Of a stretch of 55,317 nucleotides of DNA, positions 33,660 through 41,977 are shown in pieces. How positions within the stretch are numbered: position 1 is the stretch's first letter; each line of letters starts with the position of its first letter. The stretch spans positions 1 to 55,317 of the forward strand of contig CANQFZ010000008.1 of NCBI GenBank assembly GCA_947600065.1, read 5' to 3'. The position numbers and the translations under genes are program-made. Below the pieces are notes generated by a model that saw nothing but the letters and a program-made list of their open reading frames with translations, did no database searches and was not told the DNA's origin. The stretch is from an uncultured Clostridia bacterium. Lineage in GTDB: Bacteria > Bacillota > Clostridia > Oscillospirales > Ruminococcaceae.

Positions 33660-34107
33660 AGAATAAATTATGGCGGGCGCAGTATACAGTGTACAGGGTA
33701 CAGTATGCAGTAGTAGGTGTCCGCCTTTCGGCGGACGTATTTAGATCGTTTTTAAAGGAAAGAGCGTAACCCTATCGCCGGCTTACGCTCTTTTAATTAT
33801 AGAACAATCTAAATAATATCCGCGAAGCGGATACCTTTGCTGTACACTGTAAACTGTATACTGTCAACTGACTACAGGGCGGGGTGCGGGGCGCGCCAGC
33901 GCCCCGCGACTTTCCCCCTTCCCCCTCGGGGAAGGGGGTTAGGGGGATAGGGCGGAAGTGCGTAGTTGAAAGAAATAAAGTTATAGAAAAAAGAGCGTAA
34001 CCCTATCGCCGGCTTACGCTCTTTTAATTATAGAACAATCTAAATAATATCCGCGAAGCGGATAGCTTTACTGAATACTGTCGACTGTACACTGTCAACT
34101 GTCAACG
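33660..34107. repeat. Family A repeats, copies 4 and 5, with connector E
   Basis: A full family A element (33675-33886) has TGTACAG arms, a TCCGCCTTTCGGCGGA hairpin and the core TTTAGATCGTT...AACAATCTAAATAAT. It is followed by a GC-rich connector (33886-33955, GGGGCGCGCCAGCGCCCC) and a second right half (33985-34107). The AAGAGCGTAA...TTACGCTCTTTT hairpin and its flank (about 74 bases) are duplicated at 33758 and 33992. No gene is present. Confidence 0.8.
33760..33793 (+). terminator. Probable terminator of the trp operon
   Basis: AAGAGCGTAA and TTACGCTCTT form a hairpin with a GC-rich loop, followed by TTAATT. It is the first strong hairpin after trpA and lies within the family A repeat. 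Confidence 0.55.
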
Positions 34108-34123
34108 TGCCAAGATGTCAATC

Positions 34124-35446
34124 TTATGCAAGCTCATTTAATCGTTTCTCCAGGTAAGCAACGCGCTCTCTTATATAGCCCGCGAAGCCGTAGTGATAGG
34201 TGTGGTTAAACTCACTGTTAAATAGGCTGTATTTACCGCGCGGATCGTTTTTAACGCTCTCGCCGATAAGTTCATAAAGCTCGTCCGCTCCGCTTTCGTC
34301 ATACTCTTTGAGCCATTCGAGAGCTTTTTTGCAATATTCAAGATACGTTTCATAATACTCGTCTACCGCCAGAATCTTTTGAATAAGCGGACGCTCTTTT
34401 ATATTCTCCGCTCCCGTAAGCCCGTCGGCAATATCCATCTGCGCTCCAGCGCTCGGCAAAAATCCCCAGCCCGTCTGGTAAAAACATAAGTCCATATCCC
34501 ACGGCACCACGTAGAATACTCCGTCATTAAAATACAAACAATAGTTGTGAGCCGAATAACCGCCGTAGCCGTCGCAATGATGAATTACCGCGCCCACCGC
34601 CATATAAACGAGCGCCGAGTCTACATCAAGCACGCTTTCTATTTCTCCCTTTTCTCCGAGCGGCGTTTCATCAAGCACCTTTATCAGATTTTTAAGGTCA
34701 GCTTTAGAAGTGTCGCTCCCCTTTTTCTGCTTTATCGACCAGGAGGGCATATCGGGCGCAAGCGTCGCAAGCTCGTCCGCTTTGTAAAGATTGTGCTTGT
34801 GACTTCCGAAAACGCGTTCGAGATAGCTGTCGTCTATTTCTTCTACGCCCGTATACAGCCCCAGAAGCTCTCCGTTTACATATACATTGAAAAATGCGGA
34901 TAACGGGGCGTCTTTTCCTATCGCCCTGAACGCCTCATACCCCGCATATTGCCGCGCATAAGAAGAGTCTATATAATTGTTGCACAAAACAAGCTCGTCA
35001 AGACCCATAAAGGTGTTTTCGGTGTATTTGTCAAATTTTATCTTAAACGGAAAGCAAACATCTCCGTAGGTCACCGCCTGATTGAGCGTAGAATTTCCGT
35101 GAGTTTTAAAACCGCAGGTTTCTATTGTATTACCGTCTATCGTTATATCCGCGCTCTTGTATTCCTTCTTTTGCGGCGCAGCACAAATCGCGCTCCAGTC
35201 GCTGAGCGCTATAGTTATGTCAAGCCTGTGCACTTTCTTTTCCTCAAAGAACTTTACATACTCGGGCTTTTCATTATCAACATATTCGTCAATATAAGAG
35301 CCGCTTTGCTGTATGTTGTTCTCGTCGGTATAGCTGTTACTCTCGGCGTCGATTATTTCTATCTGCAGTGAGCTTTTGTCGCTCTTGTCGCACCCCGAAA
35401 GCATAAGCAAAGACGCTATAGTAAATGCCGCAAGTATTTTTTTCAT
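34124..35446 (-). CDS. CotH-kinase lipoprotein, paralog 1
   Basis: The protein has 440 residues from ATG 35446; an upstream TTG in frame is less likely. It has a lipoprotein signal (MKKILAAFTIASLLMLSGC). The CotH domain occupies the rest: GFKTHGNSTLNQA, HKHNLYKADELATL, HHCDGYGGYSAHNYCLYFND and VVPWDMDLCFYQTGWGF near residue 316. CotH proteins are atypical kinases; Bacillus CotH phosphorylates spore-coat proteins. A lipoprotein form acts outside the membrane. This copy keeps the DxD-like PWDMD motif expected to bind metal. Two tandem paralogs lie directly upstream. Confidence 0.9.
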   Translation of the reverse strand: MKKILAAFTIASLLMLSGCDKSDKSSLQIEIIDAESNSYTDENNIQQSGSYIDEYVDNEKPEYVKFFEEKKVHRLDITIALSDWSAICAAPQKKEYKSADITIDGNTIETCGFKTHGNSTLNQAVTYGDVCFPFKIKFDKYTENTFMGLDELVLCNNYIDSSYARQYAGYEAFRAIGKDAPLSAFFNVYVNGELLGLYTGVEEIDDSYLERVFGSHKHNLYKADELATLAPDMPSWSIKQKKGSDTSKADLKNLIKVLDETPLGEKGEIESVLDVDSALVYMAVGAVIHHCDGYGGYSAHNYCLYFNDGVFYVVPWDMDLCFYQTGWGFLPSAGAQMDIADGLTGAENIKERPLIQKILAVDEYYETYLEYCKKALEWLKEYDESGADELYELIGESVKNDPRGKYSLFNSEFNHTYHYGFAGYIRERVAYLEKRLNELA

Positions 35447-35568
35447 ATTTTTCCCCAATTCCCCAACTTTAAATCACTTAAACAATATCGAATTATCCTT
35501 TCTGTAATAAATACTTTAAAAAAGTCGAAAAGGTTGCAATTATTTTATAATTCTCATTTAATATGCTT

Positions 35569-36960
35569 TTAATTATTAGCAATAAGTTCCGCGCCTGTTA
35601 TGGGATTTTTGTTTGCCAGGCGAATCTGCTCCAGACGTTTTGTAAGATAGACCCAACGGTCGTGGATAAAGTATGAAAGACCGTTGCGAATGGCTTTGTT
35701 GAACTGATAGGTAAATGACGAATAATCGTAAAATTTGGTAGGGTCGTTTTTTACATATTCGTCCAGCATATCTCGCATATCAATAAGCCAACCGCTTTCG
35801 TCAATGCCCTTTAGCCATTCATTAAGCTGTTCGCAATAATTTAGATACTTATTATAGTATTCATTTACCGCAAGCAATTTGTTAACCAACGGGCGCTGTG
35901 AAACCGAAATATCTCCCGTTATGGGCGAAGCAATGTCCTGCCGCGAGCCGTCGCTCGGGTCATAATGCCTTTGCCACTGTAGACATACCTCGTTCATATC
36001 CCACGGGATAAAATAAAACTTTCCGTCGTTTACATACATATAGAAATTATGGGCATAGTATCCCGCATAATCGTCCCAGTTATGCAGCACGGCATTTACT
36101 GCGAGATATTTAAGAACAGAGTCCACGTCTAAAATATCCTCGATATTTTCCTTTTCGCCGAGCTTCATTTTATCAAGCGTTTTTATAAGGTAATTCAAAT
36201 CGGCTCTGCTTTCGTCGCTTCCCTTTTGCTGGGTAATTGCGCTTTTGCTCATTGTCGGCAGAAGTGTTGTCTGCGTTTCGCTCTTATAAAGATTGTGCTT
36301 GTGGCTGTTGAAAACGCGCTCTAAAAAGCTGCTGTCAACGGATTCAACTCCGACATACAGACCGTGGAGCTTGCCGTTTACCGTAATATTGAAAAACGTC
36401 ACATAAGGAGCAAAACTGTCTATTGCCCTAAATGCTTCATATCCGATGTATTCGCGCAAAAAAGCTCTGTCGTCCACAACATTCAAAAGACTGAGCTCGT
36501 CAAGCCCCATAAACGTCCTGTCTTTAATATACTTGTCAAATTTAATTTCAAACGGCGGGCGCATTTTCGTATAATCAATATAGGCAAAAAGAGAGGTATT
36601 CCCTCTTGTGCGTATACCCGCGTTTTCGTACATTTCTCCGTCAATAACAACATCAACAGTTCTATATGTCTTTGCCAGAGGGTGGTTTATAAAGTAGTCC
36701 CAATCGGAAGCGGGCATTTGAAAGTCAATGGTATGAACGGCTGTCTCCTTGAAAAAGTTTACATATTCGGGCTCCTTTTCTTCCTTGGAAAAGTCGTAGC
36801 CCGAATTTGGTTCATCATCATTATTGTCAATTATTTCGGTATCGGAGCCTTCCGCCTGACTGCTTATAACAATTTCAAGCGGAGCAGCTTTGTTATTGCC
36901 GCGGCATCCCGACATCAAAAGCACTGTTATTGTCAAAGCTGCTGCAAGGAATTTTTTCAT
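35569..36960 (-). CDS. CotH-kinase lipoprotein, paralog 2
   Basis: The protein has 463 residues with a lipobox (LLMSGC) and AAAGGAG upstream. The CotH motifs are GIRTRGNTSLFAYIDYTKMR, HKHNLYKSETQTTL, HNWDDYAGYYAHNFYMYVND and FIPWDMNEVCLQW near residue 319. The second acidic residue of the PWDMD motif is replaced by Asn, as in paralog 3, which may lower or alter catalysis. An acidic Asp/Glu-rich linker follows the signal. It is much closer to paralog 3 than to paralog 1. Spacing to paralog 1 is about 120 bases. Confidence 0.9.
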   Translation of the reverse strand: MKKFLAAALTITVLLMSGCRGNNKAAPLEIVISSQAEGSDTEIIDNNDDEPNSGYDFSKEEKEPEYVNFFKETAVHTIDFQMPASDWDYFINHPLAKTYRTVDVVIDGEMYENAGIRTRGNTSLFAYIDYTKMRPPFEIKFDKYIKDRTFMGLDELSLLNVVDDRAFLREYIGYEAFRAIDSFAPYVTFFNITVNGKLHGLYVGVESVDSSFLERVFNSHKHNLYKSETQTTLLPTMSKSAITQQKGSDESRADLNYLIKTLDKMKLGEKENIEDILDVDSVLKYLAVNAVLHNWDDYAGYYAHNFYMYVNDGKFYFIPWDMNEVCLQWQRHYDPSDGSRQDIASPITGDISVSQRPLVNKLLAVNEYYNKYLNYCEQLNEWLKGIDESGWLIDMRDMLDEYVKNDPTKFYDYSSFTYQFNKAIRNGLSYFIHDRWVYLTKRLEQIRLANKNPITGAELIANN

Positions 36961-37017
36961 AGCGCTCCTTTATAACTGAAGGTCTTATACGAATAATAGT
37001 GCAATAAATGCTTTTAA

Positions 37018-38412
37018 TTATGACGCGACAAGCTCTAAGCCCGTTATGGGATTTTTATTTGCCGTGCGTATCTGCTCTATACGCTTTGTAAGATAAGCCG
37101 TGCGGTCGTGAATAAAATAGGCAATGCCGTAGTAATAGGCTTTATTGAACTGCATGCCGAACTCATAATAGCTGTAAAACTTGGTAGGGTCGTTTTTTAC
37201 ATATTCGTCGAGCATATCATGCAGAGCATTGAGCCTGCCGCTTTCATCAATATCCCTTAGCCAGACATTAAGCTGCTCGCAATAATCCAGATACCTAAGA
37301 TAATATTCATTTACCGCAAGCAGCTTTTTTACCAGCGGACGCATTTCGGCAGGCGCCGCCGCCCAAGTAAGAGGCGTTATTATATCGTGCTTTGAGCCTG
37401 CGCTTTGGCTATAGCTTGATTCCCACTGTAAAAAGCTTTCGTTCATATCCCACGGGAGAAGGTAAAATTTCCCGTCGTTCAGATACAGATAGTAGTTGTG
37501 GGCGTGCTTTCCCGCATAGTCGTCCCAGTTATGAATAACGGCATTTACCGCGAAATTTTTGAGCACCGAATCCACGTCCAATATATCCTCGATATTTCCC
37601 TTCTCGCCAAGCGGCATTTCGTCCAGAGCCTTTGTCAGATATTTTAGGTCGGTCTTGCTTTCATCATTTCCCTTTTTCTGGTCAAGAGTGCTGTAGTTCA
37701 TATTCGGCAGAAGCGTTGCCTGCGGCTCTGCCTTATAAAGATTGTGCTTGTGGCTGTTAAAATACCTGTCAAGATAACTGCTGTCAACGGATTCAACTCC
37801 GACATAAAGACCCTGAAGCTTGCCGTTTACTGTTATATTAAAAAACGTCACGCAGCCTGCAAAGCTGTCAAGAGCTCTGAATGCCTCATAACCAAAATAT
37901 TCCCTCAGAAAAGAGCGATCATCGGCAGCGTTCAGAAGACTAAGCTCGTCAAGCCCCATAAACGTTCTGTCTTCAATATACTTGTCAAACTTTATCTCAA
38001 ACGGCGGGCGCATTTTGGAATAATCAACATACCATGTCAGAGAGGTATTTCCTCTTGTGCGTATTCCCGCGTTTTCATACATTTCACCGTCTATAACGAC
38101 ATCAACGCTTGTATATGTCTTAGCCAGAGGATGATTTATAAAGTAGTCCCAATCGGAAGCGGGCATTTGAAGGTCAATGGTATGAACGGCAGCCTCACTG
38201 AAAAAGCCGACATATTCGGGCTCCTCGGGTTTTATTTCGGGCTCGGGAAAGGAACCACTGTTGCTGTTATCTTCGCTGTTGTCATTACTGTTATCTGTCG
38301 AGCCGCTTTCCTCGGCAACGAATATAGTAAGCTCGCTTATATCACGCTGTTGTGCGCAGCCCGAAAACATAAATACAGCTAATAGTAAAATGGCGATAAT
38401 TCTGAGTTTCAT
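37018..38412 (-). CDS. CotH-kinase lipoprotein, paralog 3
   Basis: The protein has 464 residues from ATG 38412, preceded by AAAGGGGAG; an in-frame start 33 bases earlier is less likely. The lipobox is FMFSGC, then a Ser/Asn/Asp linker. GIRTRGNTSLTWYVDYSKMR, HKHNLYKAEPQATL, HNWDDYAGKHAHNYYLYLND and LLPWDMNESFLQW are the CotH motifs, again with Asn in place of the second Asp. It is the promoter-proximal member of the cluster. Near identity with paralog 2 over long stretches points to recent duplication. The substrate could be envelope or spore-surface proteins. Confidence 0.9.
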   Translation of the reverse strand: MKLRIIAILLLAVFMFSGCAQQRDISELTIFVAEESGSTDNSNDNSEDNSNSGSFPEPEIKPEEPEYVGFFSEAAVHTIDLQMPASDWDYFINHPLAKTYTSVDVVIDGEMYENAGIRTRGNTSLTWYVDYSKMRPPFEIKFDKYIEDRTFMGLDELSLLNAADDRSFLREYFGYEAFRALDSFAGCVTFFNITVNGKLQGLYVGVESVDSSYLDRYFNSHKHNLYKAEPQATLLPNMNYSTLDQKKGNDESKTDLKYLTKALDEMPLGEKGNIEDILDVDSVLKNFAVNAVIHNWDDYAGKHAHNYYLYLNDGKFYLLPWDMNESFLQWESSYSQSAGSKHDIITPLTWAAAPAEMRPLVKKLLAVNEYYLRYLDYCEQLNVWLRDIDESGRLNALHDMLDEYVKNDPTKFYSYYEFGMQFNKAYYYGIAYFIHDRTAYLTKRIEQIRTANKNPITGLELVAS

Positions 38413-38435
38413 ATTTAAATGCTCCCCTTTCTCAT

Positions 38436-38464
38436 ATTGTATCATAACTTGTGCTTATATTCAA
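38436..38464 (-). promoter_or_regulatory. Promoter of the CotH cluster
   Basis: On the minus strand TTGAAT (38459-38464) and TACAAT (38436-38441) are 17 bases apart, about 25 bases upstream of the paralog 3 start. Confidence 0.65.
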
Positions 38465-38515
38465 CTATTTTTTTACAAAATATATTAAAAAGTTTTCAAC
38501 AATGCCATATTTCTC

Positions 38516-38544
38516 TTGACGAAAAGCATTAAATGTGGTATAAT
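38516..38544 (+). promoter_or_regulatory. Promoter of the vWA/PP2C operon
   Basis: TTGACG (38516-38521) and TATAAT (38539-38544) are 17 bases apart. The first coding start is at 38932, giving a leader of about 380 bases made of repeats. Confidence 0.7.
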
Positions 38545-38546
38545 GA

Positions 38547-38862
38547 CAATGTATAGTATGCAGTATTCAGCAGTGGTTTCTTTCAAATGTTGTTTCTCTC
38601 AATAACGTTTTCTTGCCCTAACCTTTTAGAGGTTAGAGATTAGAGGTAAGAGGTAAGAAATTCGGGGAACTTTTGGGAGAGAAAGTTTTTTGGTTTTCAT
38701 AGAAAGAGGCTAGAGGCTAGAAATAACCTCTCCTCTAAAACTCTAGCCTCCGGACGGTGGCGCTCCAAAACGTATCAATCCGATAACAATCTAATATTAC
38801 ACGCCGCAAGGCGGGTACCGTAACTGACTACTGTACACTGTCCACTGTATGCTGTGTATACC
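38547..38862. repeat. Family A repeat interrupted by families D and B
   Basis: A left arm (GTATAGTATGCAGTATTCAG) stops at about 38572. D (38573-38623) and B (38624-38752, TTAGAGG runs with CCTCTCCTCTAAAACTC) follow, then the right half of A resumes at about 38762 (AACAATCTAATATT, GCCGCAAGGCGGG, ACTGTACACTGTCC). The order suggests that D and B inserted into an A element. No gene is present. Confidence 0.7.
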
Positions 38863-38931
38863 CTGCCAACAAGCCCACAAGGGAAAACAAGTGTTAATAA
38901 CGATACATCTTTTAAGGGAGGAAGAACAACC

Positions 38932-39660
38932 ATGCCCATAAATCCGTTTGACGATGCAGAAGAGATCGCCAAAAAATCAATGGTGCTTTTCCTGCTTATA
39001 GACTGCTCGGGAAGTATGAGCGGCTCTAAGATAGGAACAGTAAACGCCGTTATGGAAGAGCTTATTTCGGAAATACGCGGAATAGGCGGAGCAGACGCGG
39101 ATATAAAAATAGCGGTATTAAAATTTTCCGGCGGGAGCGAGTGGATGTATCCCGAGCCTATATCTGTCGAAAATTTTGAATGGAAACCGCTCGACGCCGA
39201 AAATGTTACAGACCTCGGAAGAGCGTTTTCCGAGCTTAACTCAAAGCTGTCGAGAAACTCGTTTATGAACAGCCCGTCGCTGTCTTTTGCACCCGTTATG
39301 ATACTTATGTCTGACGGATATCCTACGGACAACTTTGAAAAAGGTCTTGAAGAACTTCGCCGCAACCGCTGGTATTCTGCGGGAATAAAAGCCGCAGTAG
39401 CAATAGGCGAAGACGCAGACCCGGACATTTTAGCCCGCTTTACCGAAAACCCCGACAGCGTTGTCGCGGCGCATAACGGCGAAGCGCTTGCAAAGCTCGT
39501 AAAGTTTGTTGCAATAACGTCGTCTCAAATAGGCAGCAGGAGCATTCGCCTTGCGGAAACAGAAGAAGATTTCCGCACAAAACAGCAGACTGCCGCAGAG
39601 CAGATACGCGAGTATGCGGAAAGCTCCGAAATAAGCGAGGATATAGAAGAGGGCTGGTAA
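38932..39660 (+). CDS. TerY-like von Willebrand factor A domain protein
   Basis: The protein has 242 residues from ATG 38932, preceded by GGGAGG; a longer in-frame ORF lacks a ribosome site. The metal-ion-dependent adhesion motif is DCSGSMSG at residue 24, with TDLGRAF and MSDGYPTD as the further MIDAS parts. It resembles TerY, usually coded with a PP2C phosphatase and often a kinase in a signalling triad. It is cytoplasmic, without a signal peptide. The PP2C gene follows after 19 bases. No kinase gene is nearby. Confidence 0.9.
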   Translation: MPINPFDDAEEIAKKSMVLFLLIDCSGSMSGSKIGTVNAVMEELISEIRGIGGADADIKIAVLKFSGGSEWMYPEPISVENFEWKPLDAENVTDLGRAFSELNSKLSRNSFMNSPSLSFAPVMILMSDGYPTDNFEKGLEELRRNRWYSAGIKAAVAIGEDADPDILARFTENPDSVVAAHNGEALAKLVKFVAITSSQIGSRSIRLAETEEDFRTKQQTAAEQIREYAESSEISEDIEEGW

Positions 39661-39679
39661 TTGCTCTATAGGGTAAATT

Positions 39680-40489
39680 ATGCTTGAAAACACAAAATTC
39701 AAGGGATATGCTCTGTCCGTTCGCGGCGCTTCTCATGAGTGCGAGGGTCTGCCGTGTCAGGACAGCGCAAAGGTTTGTTTGTCGGAAAGTCTCGCATTAG
39801 CCATACTTTCCGACGGTCACGGAAGCGAACGGCATTTTCGCAGCGCTTTCGGAAGCGAAATGGCTGTAAATGTCGCTATACGTTCTGTCAGTGATTTTGC
39901 CGCGCAGAACGGCGGCATTGACAGGATATTTCAAAACGACCGCATTATCGCCGCAAGAAGAATTGCCGCAAACATAATCTGCGGCTGGAACAGCGAAATT
40001 GCCAAGCACATTCGCGAAAATCCGCTTTGTGAAAAAGAAAAGGCTGTCTGCGATAAATACGGCGGAATAGCGAACGAAGTAATGTACGGAGCGACGCTCA
40101 TTGTCGCAGGCATAACCGAAAGGGGCTGTTTCGGACTTCAGATAGGCGACGGGAACTTTCTTGTTCAAAAGGACGGAGAGATATTCTGCCCTATGCCCGA
40201 CGACGCGGAGCTTGTCGGAAACCTTACGACTTCGCTTTGCGACAACAACGCCATTGAGAGCTTCCGTTCATTTTACAGCGAGGGGAATTTTTCGGGCGTT
40301 TCGCTCTCAAGCGACGGGCTGATAAATTCGTTTTTAAATGTCGGGGATTTTATGAAATTCGGGAAAAGGATCTTCTCTGCAATTGAAACCGACACCGCAG
40401 ACGCTCTTGAAGAACACCTCAGAACGCGCTCCCGCAGCGGCAGCAGAGACGATATTTCCATTGCGGCGATATACAAAGAAAATAATTGA
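39680..40489 (+). CDS. PP2C-family protein phosphatase
   Basis: The protein has 269 residues. Acidic metal-binding motifs are ILSDGHGSERHF near residue 37, IGDGNF, SSDGLI and SRDDISIAAI near 258, the standard PP2C set. It lacks a signal and any membrane segment. Next to a TerY-like vWA gene, it probably belongs to a TerY-P-type module that dephosphorylates Ser/Thr proteins. The corresponding kinase is missing from the surrounding 10 kb. The ribosome site is weak (TAGGGTAA), so coupling with the vWA gene is possible. Confidence 0.9.
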   Translation: MLENTKFKGYALSVRGASHECEGLPCQDSAKVCLSESLALAILSDGHGSERHFRSAFGSEMAVNVAIRSVSDFAAQNGGIDRIFQNDRIIAARRIAANIICGWNSEIAKHIRENPLCEKEKAVCDKYGGIANEVMYGATLIVAGITERGCFGLQIGDGNFLVQKDGEIFCPMPDDAELVGNLTTSLCDNNAIESFRSFYSEGNFSGVSLSSDGLINSFLNVGDFMKFGKRIFSAIETDTADALEEHLRTRSRSGSRDDISIAAIYKENN

Positions 40490-40550
40490 GAGCGTTTTTA
40501 ATAATGCCGCATTTTATGACAGGCAAATATCTTTTAACACGGAGGTCAAA

Positions 40551-41354
40551 ATGCCAAATAAATACAGAATAAATGAGAAACTCGAATCACAGGAGCTCCA
40601 TAAGCTTTTAACAACCAGACGCGCAACAGCCGAAGACGACACTGCATCGCAAAACAAGCTCATGGACGCCATAGCTACGGAAATAGTAATGAAGGCAAAT
40701 TTTGTTTGCGCAGTGAAAATTTCGCCTGAGCCGATAAAGGAAAACAATGGAACGTATAAGCTCGATGACAATGCGAAGGTATCATTTATGTTACTTGAAA
40801 ATGAAAAATTCGGAAAGATCTTCCCTGTCTTTACGGACGACAGCGAGCTTGAAAAATGCGATGCATTCGGCGAGCATTATACGATAATAACCGACTTTGA
40901 CTATATTTCGGGAGTGATAGCGGACGGCGGCGCTTGCGAAGGAATGATGATAAATCCTTTCGACGACAATTTGTTTATAAGCAGAAATGCCGTTTCCAAA
41001 TGGCGCGAAAAGAAGCAGGTGCTCCGCACAGGCAGAGCAAATCACATTATTACGGGGAATACGCCAGTCGATGTGTATACTCCTAATCCTTATCCTCTCA
41101 AGCTTTCAAACAAGCTCTGCGAGATAGCGAAAAAACTCCCCGAAGTTAATGCTCTCTGGCTGCGCGGCATAACCTTAAACGGCGACCAAGGCTATCTCCT
41201 AGTTATAAACGCTCAGCAGCCCGAACGCTTTTACGACATTTTCGGCATAGCGGGAAAGGAATTTATCGGAAAATTCCCGCTGCATATAGTTCCGCTGAAC
41301 GGAGACCTCGGAAGAAAAGCGACGCTTAATGTTCTCCCGATATATTCGAAATGA
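40551..41354 (+). CDS. SseB-domain protein
   Basis: The protein has 267 residues from ATG 40551, preceded by GGAGG. The central part matches the SseB N-terminal domain: FGKIFPVFTDDSELEKC and GMMINPFDDNLFISRNAVSKW. The C-terminal third (NALWLRGITLNGDQGYLLVIN) matches the usual second SseB segment. Enhanced-serine-sensitivity proteins are of unknown mechanism, and relatives also occur near secretion or signalling genes. It follows the PP2C gene by 61 bases and may be in the same operon. The N-terminal 60 residues are charged and helical. Confidence 0.8.
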   Translation: MPNKYRINEKLESQELHKLLTTRRATAEDDTASQNKLMDAIATEIVMKANFVCAVKISPEPIKENNGTYKLDDNAKVSFMLLENEKFGKIFPVFTDDSELEKCDAFGEHYTIITDFDYISGVIADGGACEGMMINPFDDNLFISRNAVSKWREKKQVLRTGRANHIITGNTPVDVYTPNPYPLKLSNKLCEIAKKLPEVNALWLRGITLNGDQGYLLVINAQQPERFYDIFGIAGKEFIGKFPLHIVPLNGDLGRKATLNVLPIYSK

Positions 41355-41417
41355 GGTTTATTGTTAAAATAACTAAAAATAATTCCATTATTTTTACGTT
41401 TTAAAAGAAAATACCTG

Positions 41418-41446
41418 TGGACATTTTAAAAAAAGCGTGATATAAT
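41418..41446 (+). promoter_or_regulatory. Promoter of the small Cys-rich gene
   Basis: TGGACA (41418-41423) and TATAAT (41441-41446) are 17 bases apart, about 37 bases upstream of the ATG. Confidence 0.75.
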
Positions 41447-41483
41447 GTAAATAGGTAGAATGTTTTTTTGGAGGTATTTTATT

Positions 41484-41699
41484 ATGGCAAGAAAAGCTTT
41501 GTTCGGAAATAATATAAAGCCCGCGTGCAAATATTGCGCTCTCGGTACGGCTGCTTCGGGCGATACAATAACCTGCTCGAAATTCGGCGATGTAAAGTCC
41601 TATGATTCGTGCAAGAAGTATGTTTACAACCCGCTGAAGAGAATACCGAAGAAAGAGCTTCAGCTCGCGAACTCTGCTGTTAATGACATTGATTTCTAA
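41484..41699 (+). CDS. Small four-cysteine protein, unknown function
   Basis: The protein has 71 residues from ATG 41484, preceded by GGAGG. Cysteines sit in a C-x2-C...C...C pattern (CKYCALGTAASGDTITC, then YDSCKKY), enough to bind zinc or an iron-sulfur cluster. The C-terminal part is basic. It has its own promoter and terminator, so it is a stand-alone, probably highly expressed gene. Comparable small proteins are common in Oscillospiraceae, but I know of no function. Confidence 0.8.
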   Translation: MARKALFGNNIKPACKYCALGTAASGDTITCSKFGDVKSYDSCKKYVYNPLKRIPKKELQLANSAVNDIDF

Positions 41700-41783
41700 G
41701 GATAAGAAAACCTACATAAACAATTGCCGCGCGGAATACTGTCCGTGCGGCGTTGTTAGTTGATAGTATAAAATATACAAAAA

Positions 41784-41807
41784 CCGCCGAAAAATCGGCG
41801 GTTTTTT
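41784..41807 (+). terminator. Rho-independent terminator after the small Cys-rich gene
   Basis: CCGCCGA pairs with TCGGCGG around AAAA, followed by TTTTTT (41802-41807). Confidence 0.9.
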
Positions 41808-41821
41808 GTGCTTTAAGTATA

Positions 41822-41850
41822 TTGTAATATATAGTACCTTGTGATATAAT
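41822..41850 (+). promoter_or_regulatory. Orphan promoter
   Basis: TTGTAA (41822-41827) and TATAAT (41845-41850) are 17 bases apart. No coding region starts downstream; transcription would meet the hairpin at 41930-41952 and then run antisense to the 954-residue gene. Confidence 0.5.
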
Positions 41851-41929
41851 AAACAAAAAGAAAAACACGACAGTTCTGTTCTTCTTGACTAAAACCAATC
41901 GAATATGATTATTGCCGTATAAAGCAATT

Positions 41930-41952
41930 CACCTCGGAAAAATCCCGAGGTG
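41930..41952 (-). terminator. Terminator hairpin of the zinc-ribbon gene
   Basis: CACCTCGG pairs with CCGAGGTG (8 bp). It lies about 25 bases beyond the stop codon at 41978. The following minus-strand bases are AATTGCTTT, a weak T tract. Confidence 0.55.
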
Positions 41953-41977
41953 AAGTTTGGTCATTATATTCGTGCAA

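Noticed and set aside
41460-41483. An earlier start for the small Cys-rich gene at 41460
   Set aside because: The ATG at 41484 has a ribosome site (GGAGG), whereas the earlier one has none.
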